Shown: piece after piece, positions 57,089 to 64,000 of the stretch | How the letters are laid out: every line of letters starts with the position of its first letter | How positions within the stretch are numbered: position 1 is the stretch's first letter | From: an uncultured Christensenellaceae bacterium | Lineage (GTDB): Bacteria > Bacillota > Clostridia > Christensenellales > Borkfalkiaceae | Reading direction: 5' to 3' | Assembly (NCBI GenBank): GCA_910586985.1 | Contig: CAJUKK010000001.1 | Coordinates: 62,001 to 126,000, forward strand | Length of the DNA: 64,000 nucleotides | Translations under genes and position numbers: made by a program | The notes under the pieces: model-generated | The model's input: only the letters and a program-made list of their open reading frames with translations | Told to the model about the DNA's origin: nothing | Databases searched by the model: none

Positions 57089-58951
57089 TTATATGAGGGT
57101 TTCATATTCCGCGTACAGCGTATCCGATTCGTTGCGAATATTTTCAAGACGCGCGGTGATTTTTTTGACGCGTTCATAATCTGCGGCATATTCGGCAAGT
57201 TCTTCGCTTGCCTGCGTTTCTTCAGATTCGAGTTGTTCAAGGCGCGTTTCGATCTGTTTGATCCGTTCCTTTTTCTTTGCGTCGCGGGCGCGATCGTCTT
57301 TGGAACGGTAAAAATTTTGCGTGTTTTTAGGCGAAGTTTGTTCGGCGCTTCGTTTTACCTGTACGGGCGATTGTTTTTGCGCAAGAAATTCTTTGTATGT
57401 GCCTTCGAAAATATGCAATGCGCCGTTTTCAAGCTCAACGATTTCGTTTGCGATCGCCTCGATAAACCGTCTGTCGTGAGAAACGAAGAGGAGCGTTCCG
57501 TCAAATGCGGAAAGCGATTCTTCCAGCGATTCTCGGGAGGGGAGGTCGAGGTGGTTGGTCGGTTCATCTAAAATAAGCGTGTTTGCGTGTTTTGCGGTGA
57601 GAATCGCAAGTTCGAGTTTGGCTCTGAGTCCGCCCGAAAGTTCTTTTACCGTTTTAAATACGTCGTCCGCGCTCAGCCCCGCGCTTGCAAGAATCTTTCT
57701 GGCGTCCGTCTGTGTCAAAAGGCGGAATTTCCCCCAAAACGCTTCGAGTACCCGTTCGTCCGGATCGAGATCGGCATTTTCCTGATCGTAGTAACCGACG
57801 GAAACAAATCTTCCGAATTTGACTTTATCCGCGCCGGAAAGCAGATATTTGAGAAGCGTGGATTTTCCTGTACCGTTGTCGCCGATCAGCGCGCATTTTT
57901 TTCCGCGCATCAACGAAAAGGTCGTGTTCGAAAGCAGTCGTTTTCCGCCGATTTCAAGATCGAAATTATCTGCAAAAATCACTCGTTCGTACGGTTTTTC
58001 GTCATATGAAAATGCAAAACGGGGAGGTTTCGGCGGGGCGGGCGGAGCTTTTAGCCGCTCCATTTTTTCAAGCTGTTTTACGCGCGACTGCGCGCTCTTT
58101 GCCGTTGTCGCGCGGACGAGATTGCGCGCGACGTAGTCCTCTAAATGCGCAATTTCTTCCTGCTGCTTTTCATATTCTTTTTGCCGCGTTTCGTAGCGTT
58201 CTTTTTTGAGTGCGCGGTATTTTGTATAATTACCTTTGTATGATTCGAGTTTTCCGTATTCGATTTCAAGCGTGCGCGTCGTAAGTTTATCGAGGAAATA
58301 TCGGTCGTGAGAAACGACGAACAACGCGCCCCTGTAATTTGACAAATAGTCTTCGAGCCAGAAGAGCGTTTTTACATCGAGATGGTTCGTCGGTTCGTCA
58401 AGGATAAGCAGATCGGGTTGCTCGAGAAGTAATCTGCAAAGTTTGAGTTTTGTTTTTTCTCCGCCGGACATAGTGTCGACAACGCGGTCGTAAAAAGATT
58501 CGAACCCCATACCGTTTAAAATTGTTTTGATGCGAACGTCATAGTGATAACTGTCGCGCGCGTCAATTTGTTTTATAAGACTTTCGTTGCGCGCGGAAAG
58601 AATACGCAAATCGTCCGCGCTTGCTTGCGCCATGGCTTTTTGCGTTTCCTGTAAGCGTAAAATCAATTCTTTATCGCGAGCAAAAACTTCTTCTATTGCA
58701 CCGTAAACGGTGGAAGAGGAGGCAAACCCGCCGCTCTGTTCAAGGTATCCGAACGTGATCCCGTTTTTTCGTAAAATGTTGCCCGTATCGGGCGTGAGCA
58801 TGCCGAGCATAAGCTTGATAAGCGTTGTTTTGCCTTCGCCGTTCGCGCCGATTAACCCTATGCGCTCGTTTTCGTGCAATTCGAAAGAGACCTCCGAAAG
58901 AATCGGCGTACCGCTGTAAGCAAAATGAACGTTTTCCATTTGAACGAGCAT
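57089..58951 (-). CDS. ABC-F family ATPase
   Basis: 620 residues with two ABC domains and no membrane part. NBD1: GANGEGKTTLIKLML, MSGGEKTKLKLCRLLLEQPDLLILDEPTNHLD. NBD2: GDNGTGKSTLLKYLL, LSGGLRAKLELAILTAKHANTLILDEPTNHLD. The linker of about 80 residues is Lys/Arg-rich (P-site tRNA interaction motif region) and a C-terminal coiled coil follows (KKKERIKQIETRLEQLESEETQ). It acts on the ribosome E-site; housekeeping and antibiotic-protection members both exist and cannot be told apart here. Monocistronic. Confidence 0.93.
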   Translation of the reverse strand: MLVQMENVHFAYSGTPILSEVSFELHENERIGLIGANGEGKTTLIKLMLGMLTPDTGNILRKNGITFGYLEQSGGFASSSTVYGAIEEVFARDKELILRLQETQKAMAQASADDLRILSARNESLIKQIDARDSYHYDVRIKTILNGMGFESFYDRVVDTMSGGEKTKLKLCRLLLEQPDLLILDEPTNHLDVKTLFWLEDYLSNYRGALFVVSHDRYFLDKLTTRTLEIEYGKLESYKGNYTKYRALKKERYETRQKEYEKQQEEIAHLEDYVARNLVRATTAKSAQSRVKQLEKMERLKAPPAPPKPPRFAFSYDEKPYERVIFADNFDLEIGGKRLLSNTTFSLMRGKKCALIGDNGTGKSTLLKYLLSGADKVKFGRFVSVGYYDQENADLDPDERVLEAFWGKFRLLTQTDARKILASAGLSADDVFKTVKELSGGLRAKLELAILTAKHANTLILDEPTNHLDLPSRESLEESLSAFDGTLLFVSHDRRFIEAIANEIVELENGALHIFEGTYKEFLAQKQSPVQVKRSAEQTSPKNTQNFYRSKDDRARDAKKKERIKQIETRLEQLESEETQASEELAEYAADYERVKKITARLENIRNESDTLYAEYETLI

Positions 58952-58982
58952 AATTGTTTTCTCCGTAATAGATACTGTAAAT

Positions 58983-59108
58983 ATGAATAAGAATCGGCAG
59001 CTTGAAAAAATTCGTCAGCTTGAAGAGCAAATTAAAGGGGCAAGTCCCGCAGAATGCGGAAAAATTACAAAACGTCTTGTTAAACTCAAAGACGAATGGC
59101 TGAATTAA
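58983..59108 (+). CDS. Small helical protein of 41 residues
   Basis: MNKNRQLEKIRQLEEQIKGASPAECGKITKRLVKLKDEWLN, soluble and helical. A GATACT box lies exactly six bases before ATG 58983, the same spacing as the leaderless genes in this window, though no good -35 box is visible. There is no ribosome site. Divergent from the ABC-F gene. It may be a small conserved protein; the family is not known. Confidence 0.45.
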   Translation: MNKNRQLEKIRQLEEQIKGASPAECGKITKRLVKLKDEWLN

Positions 59109-59154
59109 AACGGTCAGGCGTAAAATTGTATTTCTTTAACATTAACGCGGAGTT

Positions 59155-60009
59155 TTAAAATTCCCATTTCGGAATATAGCATTTGTCCGCGCTGTCCCGT
59201 GCCTGCGTATATAATACTTTAAAATCAAGCATATTCGCATAATCAAGCACGCGGTTGTATTCGCGCGCCGTAATTTTGCGGTTGAGTTCGGGGAAGTCTT
59301 TTATTTCTCCCATGGGCGTATATTGCCGCATGAGCGACACGGGCGCGTCGTCAGGCAGGATAGTTTTTAAATAGTCGAGTACCTTTAAACTGTCCGACGT
59401 ACAGCTCGGGAGAATGAGATGTCGCACGAGGATTCCCGAAAGCATCTTTCCGTCTTTACGGAAACAAACGGTTTTGTTTGCCATGAATGCAAGCGCTTTG
59501 CTTGCATATTCAAAATAATCTTCCCGTCCCGTGTAGCGTTTGGAGAGCATAGGGGAAACAAACTTCAGGTCGGGTAAATAGACGTCGATATAGGGATCGA
59601 TTTCTTTGAGGGCGGCTACGGTGCAGTAGCCGCTCGTATTATATACAACGGGAATTTTGGGCTTATAACGGTCGAGCGTTTCTGCAAGAAGTCGGGAAAC
59701 ATGGTCGGGCGTAACAAAGCTGATATTTTCCGCGCCCGCGTCTTCAAGCCGTTTGATTATTTCGATGAGGTCTGCGTGCGTAATATCTTTGCCGCGTTGC
59801 GCGCGCGATAGTTGATAGTTCTGGCAAAAGACGCATTTAAGATTACAGCCGCAGAAAAAAATCGTTCCGCTTCCGTTTCTGAAAGAGATGGGCGGCTCTT
59901 CGTAGGGATGCAGATAAGCTTTTGCGATTGTAAGCGACTTTGTGCCGCAACGCCCCGCTGCTAAGGCGCGATCTGCGCCGCAGTTTAAGGGGCAAAGATG
60001 ACAGTTCAT
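59155..60009 (-). CDS. Radical SAM protein, pyruvate-formate-lyase-activase-like
   Basis: 284 residues. An N-terminal extra Cys motif CHLCPLNCG is followed by the radical SAM CxxxCxxC cluster (FFCGCNLKCVFCQNYQLS), NISFVTPDHVSRLL, YNTSGYCTVAAL, DVYLPDLKFV and RHLILPSCTSDSLKVLDYL. The CPLNC start and this core fit the PflA-like family of unassigned target. ATG 60009 is six bases after a TATAAT with TTGCAA 17 bases upstream, so the mRNA is probably leaderless. Divergent from metK. Confidence 0.88.
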   Translation of the reverse strand: MNCHLCPLNCGADRALAAGRCGTKSLTIAKAYLHPYEEPPISFRNGSGTIFFCGCNLKCVFCQNYQLSRAQRGKDITHADLIEIIKRLEDAGAENISFVTPDHVSRLLAETLDRYKPKIPVVYNTSGYCTVAALKEIDPYIDVYLPDLKFVSPMLSKRYTGREDYFEYASKALAFMANKTVCFRKDGKMLSGILVRHLILPSCTSDSLKVLDYLKTILPDDAPVSLMRQYTPMGEIKDFPELNRKITAREYNRVLDYANMLDFKVLYTQARDSADKCYIPKWEF

Positions 60010-60015
60010 ATAAAA

Positions 60016-60044
60016 ATTATATCATTCCCGTTCGGGAATTGCAA
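60016..60044 (-). promoter_or_regulatory. Promoter of the radical SAM gene, leaderless geometry
   Basis: Minus strand: TTGCAA (60044-60039), 17 bases, TATAAT (60021-60016), six bases, ATG. No ribosome site. Confidence 0.8.
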
Positions 60045-60096
60045 CATGTTTTAAGCAGGAAAGTTATTCGCGCGTTTTCAATTGGCGTAAAAGCGT

Positions 60097-60125
60097 TTGA
60101 CTTTTTTTGTTGCGCATATTATAAT
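60097..60125 (+). promoter_or_regulatory. metK promoter
   Basis: TTGACT (60097-60102), 17 bases, TATAAT (60120-60125), with a 27-base leader and aaaaggat before ATG. Too short for a SAM riboswitch. Confidence 0.8.
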
Positions 60126-60152
60126 GTGATCATTACAAAAAAGGATAAAGTC

Positions 60153-61316
60153 ATGAAACAGTTTTTTACAAGCGAGAGCGTAACGGAAGGGCATCCCGAT
60201 AAGGTATGCGACAGAATTTCGGACGGGATTTTAGACGCGCTTTTACAGCAAGACAATCATTCGCGCGCGGCAATCGAGTGTTGCGCGGCTTATAATACGC
60301 TCTTTATTACGGGCGAAATGCGCTCTCGAGCCAAAGTAGATTACGAAGAGGTGGCGCGTTCGGTTATTGAACGGATCGGCTATACGTCGGGTGAGTTTGC
60401 AGCGGATAAATGTAATGTGATCGAACTTATTCACGGACAGAGCGCGGACATTGCGCTCGGCGTAGATTCTTCGCTGGAAAAAAAATGCGGCGGCGACGGA
60501 CTCGATCTGCTCGGCGCGGGCGATCAGGGAATGATGTTCGGCTATGCGTGCCGCGAAACGGAGGAGCTGATGCCGCTTCCCATCATGCTTGCGCATAAGC
60601 TCGCTTACCGTTTGACGGAGCTCAGAAAAAACGGGACGCTTGCATATTTGCGACCGGACGGAAAGACGCAGGTCACCGTCGAATACGACGGAAGGAGACC
60701 CGTGCGCGTTGATACGGTTGTCGTATCCACTCAACACGACGAAAACGTTTCGCAGGAGCAGATTGCAAAAGACGTAAAAGAACAGGTGATCGGGCATGTG
60801 ATTCCCGCACGCCTTCTCGACGGACAAACGAAGTATTACATCAATCCTACGGGCAGATTTTTAATCGGCGGGCCGGAAGGGGATTCGGGACTGACGGGCA
60901 GAAAAATTGTCGTAGATACATACGGCGGGCGGTGCGCTCACGGCGGCGGCGCCTTTTCGGGAAAAGATCCGACTAAGGTCGACCGCAGCGCTGCTTATAT
61001 GACGAGATACATCGCAAAGAATATTGTAGCGGCGGGCATTGCGGATGAAATAGAATTGCAGGTTGCCTATGCCATCGGCGTGGCGCGTCCTGTTTCGGTT
61101 TTTGTCAATAGCTACGGGACGGGCAAGCTGTCAGACGACGAGATAGCAAATATCATCGAAAAAGAGTTTGATTTGCGTCCTGCGGCGATCATTTCGGCTC
61201 TTGATTTAAACCGTCCGATCTATTCCGATACAGCGTCGTACGGGCATTTCGGCAGAGAGATTTTCCCTTGGGAAAAGATTGATCGCGCAGAGAGTCTCAA
61301 AAAATATTTGCGTTAA
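60153..61316 (+). CDS. metK: S-adenosylmethionine synthetase
   Basis: 387 residues from ATG 60153. Signatures TEGHPDKVCDRISDGILDALL, GAGDQGMMFGYA and GGGAFSGKDPTKVDRSAAY. Makes SAM from methionine and ATP; the SAM would also serve the neighbouring radical SAM enzyme. Followed 16 bases later by bioY, probably in one operon. Confidence 0.98.
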   Translation: MKQFFTSESVTEGHPDKVCDRISDGILDALLQQDNHSRAAIECCAAYNTLFITGEMRSRAKVDYEEVARSVIERIGYTSGEFAADKCNVIELIHGQSADIALGVDSSLEKKCGGDGLDLLGAGDQGMMFGYACRETEELMPLPIMLAHKLAYRLTELRKNGTLAYLRPDGKTQVTVEYDGRRPVRVDTVVVSTQHDENVSQEQIAKDVKEQVIGHVIPARLLDGQTKYYINPTGRFLIGGPEGDSGLTGRKIVVDTYGGRCAHGGGAFSGKDPTKVDRSAAYMTRYIAKNIVAAGIADEIELQVAYAIGVARPVSVFVNSYGTGKLSDDEIANIIEKEFDLRPAAIISALDLNRPIYSDTASYGHFGREIFPWEKIDRAESLKKYLR

Positions 61317-61332
61317 TTTGTAAGGTGCTTTC

Positions 61333-61917
61333 ATGGAAAAAGAACAGACGATCGCAAAAGAAAAGGCTAAATCGCGCAGAGTGGGGCGGAGTATTGCGCG
61401 GGAACTCGCGCAGATCGCGCTTACGGTTGCGCTTATCGCCGTATGTGCATGGACGACGGTTCCCGTGTTCTTCATTCCGTTTACGTTGCAAACGTTTGCG
61501 GTTGCGTTTGCGGGAGCGTTGCTCGGCTGGAAACGCGGTACGATTGCAGTTGGCGTATATATTTTAATGGGACTTATCGGCATTCCCGTTTTTTCGGGAT
61601 TTAAGGCGGGCGCGGCGGCGCTGTTCGGATCGACCGGCGGTTATATTTTCGGTTTTTTGTTTATGACTGTTATAACGGGATTGTTCAAATTGGTACCCGT
61701 AAAAAATAAATGGGGACGCACGGCGATTTACTTCGGCGCAATGGTGCTCGGACTTACGGCATGCTATCTGTTTGGGACGGTCTGGTTTATGTTGATGTAC
61801 CAATGCACGCTTGCATATGCGTTAAATGCCTGCGTAACGCCTTTCCTCATTCCGGACTTTTTGAAATTAGCGATTGCTTCGGTTCTCTGTGTTCGGATAG
61901 AAAAATATATAAAATAA
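61333..61917 (+). CDS. bioY: Biotin transporter BioY
   Basis: 194 residues with six hydrophobic segments. TTVPVFFIPFTLQTFAVAFAGALLGWKRG and FGSTGGYIFGFLF are the BioY S-component motifs. It captures biotin and works alone or with an ECF module, not seen here. The preceding 30 residues are charged and cytoplasmic. No BirA operator is apparent. A terminator follows. Confidence 0.92.
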   Translation: MEKEQTIAKEKAKSRRVGRSIARELAQIALTVALIAVCAWTTVPVFFIPFTLQTFAVAFAGALLGWKRGTIAVGVYILMGLIGIPVFSGFKAGAAALFGSTGGYIFGFLFMTVITGLFKLVPVKNKWGRTAIYFGAMVLGLTACYLFGTVWFMLMYQCTLAYALNACVTPFLIPDFLKLAIASVLCVRIEKYIK

Positions 61918-61926
61918 GAAAATATG

Positions 61927-61960
61927 AAACCCCCGTCTCGGATTTTCGAGCGGGGGTTTT
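61927..61960. terminator. Bidirectional terminator
   Basis: AAACCCCCG.CTCG and CGAGCGGGGGTTT form a stem with T/A tails between bioY and the convergent regulator gene. Confidence 0.85.
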
Positions 61961-61967
61961 CGCTATA

Positions 61968-62915
61968 TTATTTTTTTTCAACAAAGATATTGACGATTGC
62001 ACACAGAAGAGCGGCAATGGGATATACAATCCAACCCGGGTGCCATAAATCCCATATAAAGCCGAGGAGAAAATATGCGATGGTGGCAACAAGCATGATT
62101 GCTCCGCTGATTTTGCCTGCGAGCGTGTCGTGTTCGTTTCGGTGCTTAAAAATTACTTTTGCATTTTCCGCATCGGTGACTTCCATTGTGCGTATTGCTT
62201 TTTTCAAGTATCCGTCCCATGTGATTCCGGCGTATACGATCGCGCAAACGCCGATCGCAAACAGAAAGAACGCAGGGATATAACAGGCGGTCGAAAATCC
62301 GGCTCTGTCGTCGAACGCGTAACACAGAATAATTGCTATGACTCCGAGAAGTATGATTGAAATTCCGCTGGCCAGAAATATAATAAAGCGCTTGATACGT
62401 TTGTGCCAATTTTCGTCTTTAACGGGAAGAAATGCAAATTCCTGCCAGATTCCCGTCGTCATGCAAAAATTAGTTCCGATTATGATACATCCCACGAGTA
62501 CGCATGCACCGATTAAATGAAGGAATTGGCTGTCCGTAGCAAGAGAAAAGGATACCATGCTGAGTACTCCCGCGAGAAAAAACGCGACGCCGACGGAAAT
62601 AAGCAGGGCAAAACGTTTTTTCCACCAATCGGGTAAATATTTTTCTATGATTATTTCGCGTTTTTCTGCTGTTTGTTCTTGTGCGGAGAGGGGACTTTTT
62701 GTTTCTGCCGCACTTTCCCGTCCTCGCAAAAGGTCGTCGACGCTCACGCCGAAGATGTCGGCAAGAGGAATAAGTTGCTTTGTTTCGGGAAAGGTTTCGC
62801 CCGTTTCCCAATTCGATACGGCTTTGTTGGTTACGCCTAGCTCGTCGGCAAGCTCTTGTTGCGTCATGCCCTTTTTGCGCCGTAATTCAAATAAATAATT
62901 TCCGAATTCGTTCAT
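61968..62915 (-). CDS. Xre-family regulator with membrane domain
   Basis: 315 residues. N-terminal HTH_3 (LFELRRKKGMTQQELADELGVTNKAVSNWETGETFPETKQLIPLADIFGVSVDDLLRG), then a linker and six or so transmembrane segments from residue 103 onwards. Membrane-tethered HTH regulators of this design are widespread in Clostridia and often sense envelope or peptide signals; the ligand is unknown. Ribosome site aaggagcagact; promoter TTGACG, 18 bases, TACAAT on the minus strand. Confidence 0.88.
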   Translation of the reverse strand: MNEFGNYLFELRRKKGMTQQELADELGVTNKAVSNWETGETFPETKQLIPLADIFGVSVDDLLRGRESAAETKSPLSAQEQTAEKREIIIEKYLPDWWKKRFALLISVGVAFFLAGVLSMVSFSLATDSQFLHLIGACVLVGCIIIGTNFCMTTGIWQEFAFLPVKDENWHKRIKRFIIFLASGISIILLGVIAIILCYAFDDRAGFSTACYIPAFFLFAIGVCAIVYAGITWDGYLKKAIRTMEVTDAENAKVIFKHRNEHDTLAGKISGAIMLVATIAYFLLGFIWDLWHPGWIVYPIAALLCAIVNIFVEKK

Positions 62916-63018
62916 AGTCTGCTCCTTTTTTATTTATTGTATCGTGCGGACTTCGTTTTCGTCAAGTAGCAGGAGTGGAAAGTTGTCCATTTAAACTTCA
63001 ATTTGACGATTACAGACT

Positions 63019-63948
63019 TCAATTGTCCTCATATTGTGCGGCGAGCCGCGCTGCGGCGTCTTTTACGCGAATTGCAAGTTCTGCGGGGGCAAGAACTTTA
63101 AAGCCTGCTCCTGCGGATAAAATTTTACCGATAAGCGTTTCGTCGTCGGGCAGTGTGGCTTCCGCAAAGTATTTTCCGTTCCGTTCGTATACGTTTTCCA
63201 TGCCGAGCCATTCCTCTGCGTAGGAGAGAGCGGCGGGCGAAACGGAGAACAGCGCGTTAATGGCGCTCTCTTCCGTGTGCCAAAAGTTAAGCGGGATTTC
63301 GTCTCGGTCAAAGGGAATGCGCTCGAACGTCCTGCCTGTGAGCGAAACGGTGCGCATGCGTCCGAGTTTGAAGAGACGAAACGCCTTGCGCGTGTTGCAG
63401 TAGGCGTAAACGTACCATATATTTTGTTTGAATACGAGGAGATGGGGTAAAATCGTGCGGTGCGTATGCTCGCCCTCGCGCGAAACATAGTCGATTTCAA
63501 GTTCATCGCGTTCGCGGATCGCGCGTTCGAAGAGCGTCAGTTTAGCCGAAAATTTATTTTCGTCGCCCCAGGTTCCGCTGTCTACAAGGATGTTTCCCGA
63601 AAGGGTCAGATCAAGCCGTTCCGCTTTTATTTGTGCGGATAATTTAGCGATTGCCGAATCAAGAGCGGGGTCGTTGAGTTGCTCGTTGAGCGTAAGCATC
63701 GCTTCGATCGCGCGTGCATATTCTTCGCGCGTCATAAACCCTTTGGGAAGCTTGTAAGCGTCGGAAATGTAGATTCCGCCGGACGCGCCCCGTGCAACGT
63801 CGATCGGGATTCCCGAAACGGTCATTTCGTCGATATAACGGTAAATGGAGCGTACGGATACGCCGAATCGCTGGGCAAGCTCGCGCGCGCTGACCTTTCG
63901 CTTAGATAATAGAATAAATAAAATTTCCGTCATGATCTGAAATTTCAT
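63019..63948 (-). CDS. WYL-domain transcriptional regulator (YafY-like)
   Basis: 309 residues. HTH_11 at the N-terminus (MTEILFILLSKRKVSARELAQRFGVSVRSIYRYIDEMTVSGIPIDVARGASGGIYI), WYL domain (LEIDYVSREGEHTHRTILPHLLVFKQNIWYVYAYCNTRKAFRLFKLGRM) and a C-terminal WCX segment. Such regulators respond to small ligands or nucleic acids. The ribosome site is cgggag before ATG 63948. Its neighbour beyond the right edge is not visible. Confidence 0.93.
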   Translation of the reverse strand: MKFQIMTEILFILLSKRKVSARELAQRFGVSVRSIYRYIDEMTVSGIPIDVARGASGGIYISDAYKLPKGFMTREEYARAIEAMLTLNEQLNDPALDSAIAKLSAQIKAERLDLTLSGNILVDSGTWGDENKFSAKLTLFERAIRERDELEIDYVSREGEHTHRTILPHLLVFKQNIWYVYAYCNTRKAFRLFKLGRMRTVSLTGRTFERIPFDRDEIPLNFWHTEESAINALFSVSPAALSYAEEWLGMENVYERNGKYFAEATLPDDETLIGKILSAGAGFKVLAPAELAIRVKDAAARLAAQYEDN

Positions 63949-64000
63949 TTTTTTCTCCCGAATAATTTTTATTTTTTGAAATTATTTTATCATACATGAC

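Noticed and set aside
60126..60152. SAM riboswitch before metK
   Set aside because: The leader is under 30 bases; no riboswitch fold fits.
61317..61332. Biotin operator or riboswitch before bioY
   Set aside because: Only 16 bases separate metK and bioY and no inverted repeat is present.

Overview
The window reads as a chromosome segment from an endospore-forming member of the Clostridia with moderate GC. The evidence is a spoIIAA-spoIIAB-sigF operon, a hisZ-type histidine operon with short HisG, SMS-type minimal SufBC genes, MinD/MinE and clostridial-style promoters. No rRNA gene or CRISPR array is visible, so the genus cannot be fixed.

Layout. (1) 1-4353: the tail of a phage head cassette (portal end, scaffold, HK97-like capsid, connector, beta-rich protein), entering from beyond the left edge. 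(2) 4.4-12.0 kb: envelope lipoproteins, YugP-type protease, obgE, yhbY, and a NifU-like/GGGtGRT pair. (3) 12.1-20.7 kb: a decayed stretch with gene remnants (DNA ligase, rhamnulokinase, acetyltransferase, DUF4180, a frameshifted helix-turn-helix) around intact genes (GH31 glycosidase, SMS Fe-S pair, carbonic anhydrase). (4) 20.89-35.12 kb: a 14.2-kb integrated element bounded by a 23-bp repeat of the tRNA-Tyr 3' end. It has a tyrosine integrase, a Xre-type repressor with operators, a long operon of small proteins, four membrane-anchored or secreted ectodomain proteins, a Zot-like P-loop ATPase, a two-HTH replication-type protein and a hairpin-rich noncoding end. It has no tail, terminase or HK97 capsid genes and is best read as an undescribed filamentous-phage-like (inovirus-like) or Zot-dependent element. 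(5) 35.1-35.6 kb: five tRNA genes. (6) 35.7-50.0 kb: sporulation sigma-F operon, hisZGDBHAF(IE), a heterodimeric ABC exporter behind a leader-peptide attenuator, M18 aminopeptidase, minDE. (7) 51.0-54.1 kb: an insertion that splits a tRNA-Ser gene and carries chloramphenicol and Vat/CatB-type acetyltransferases, each behind its own leader peptide. (8) 54.3-64 kb: DUF2871 protein, ferredoxin, lipoprotein with a G11 tract next to its promoter, ABC-F protein, radical SAM enzyme, metK, bioY and two regulators.

Three themes run across the window. Several genes have a -10 box exactly six bases before ATG, the geometry of leaderless mRNAs. Drug-related genes (exporter, cat, vat) are each preceded by a short leader ORF overlapping an RNA hairpin. 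tRNA genes have been used as integration sites at least twice. All functional calls come from reading motifs and order; no database search was possible.
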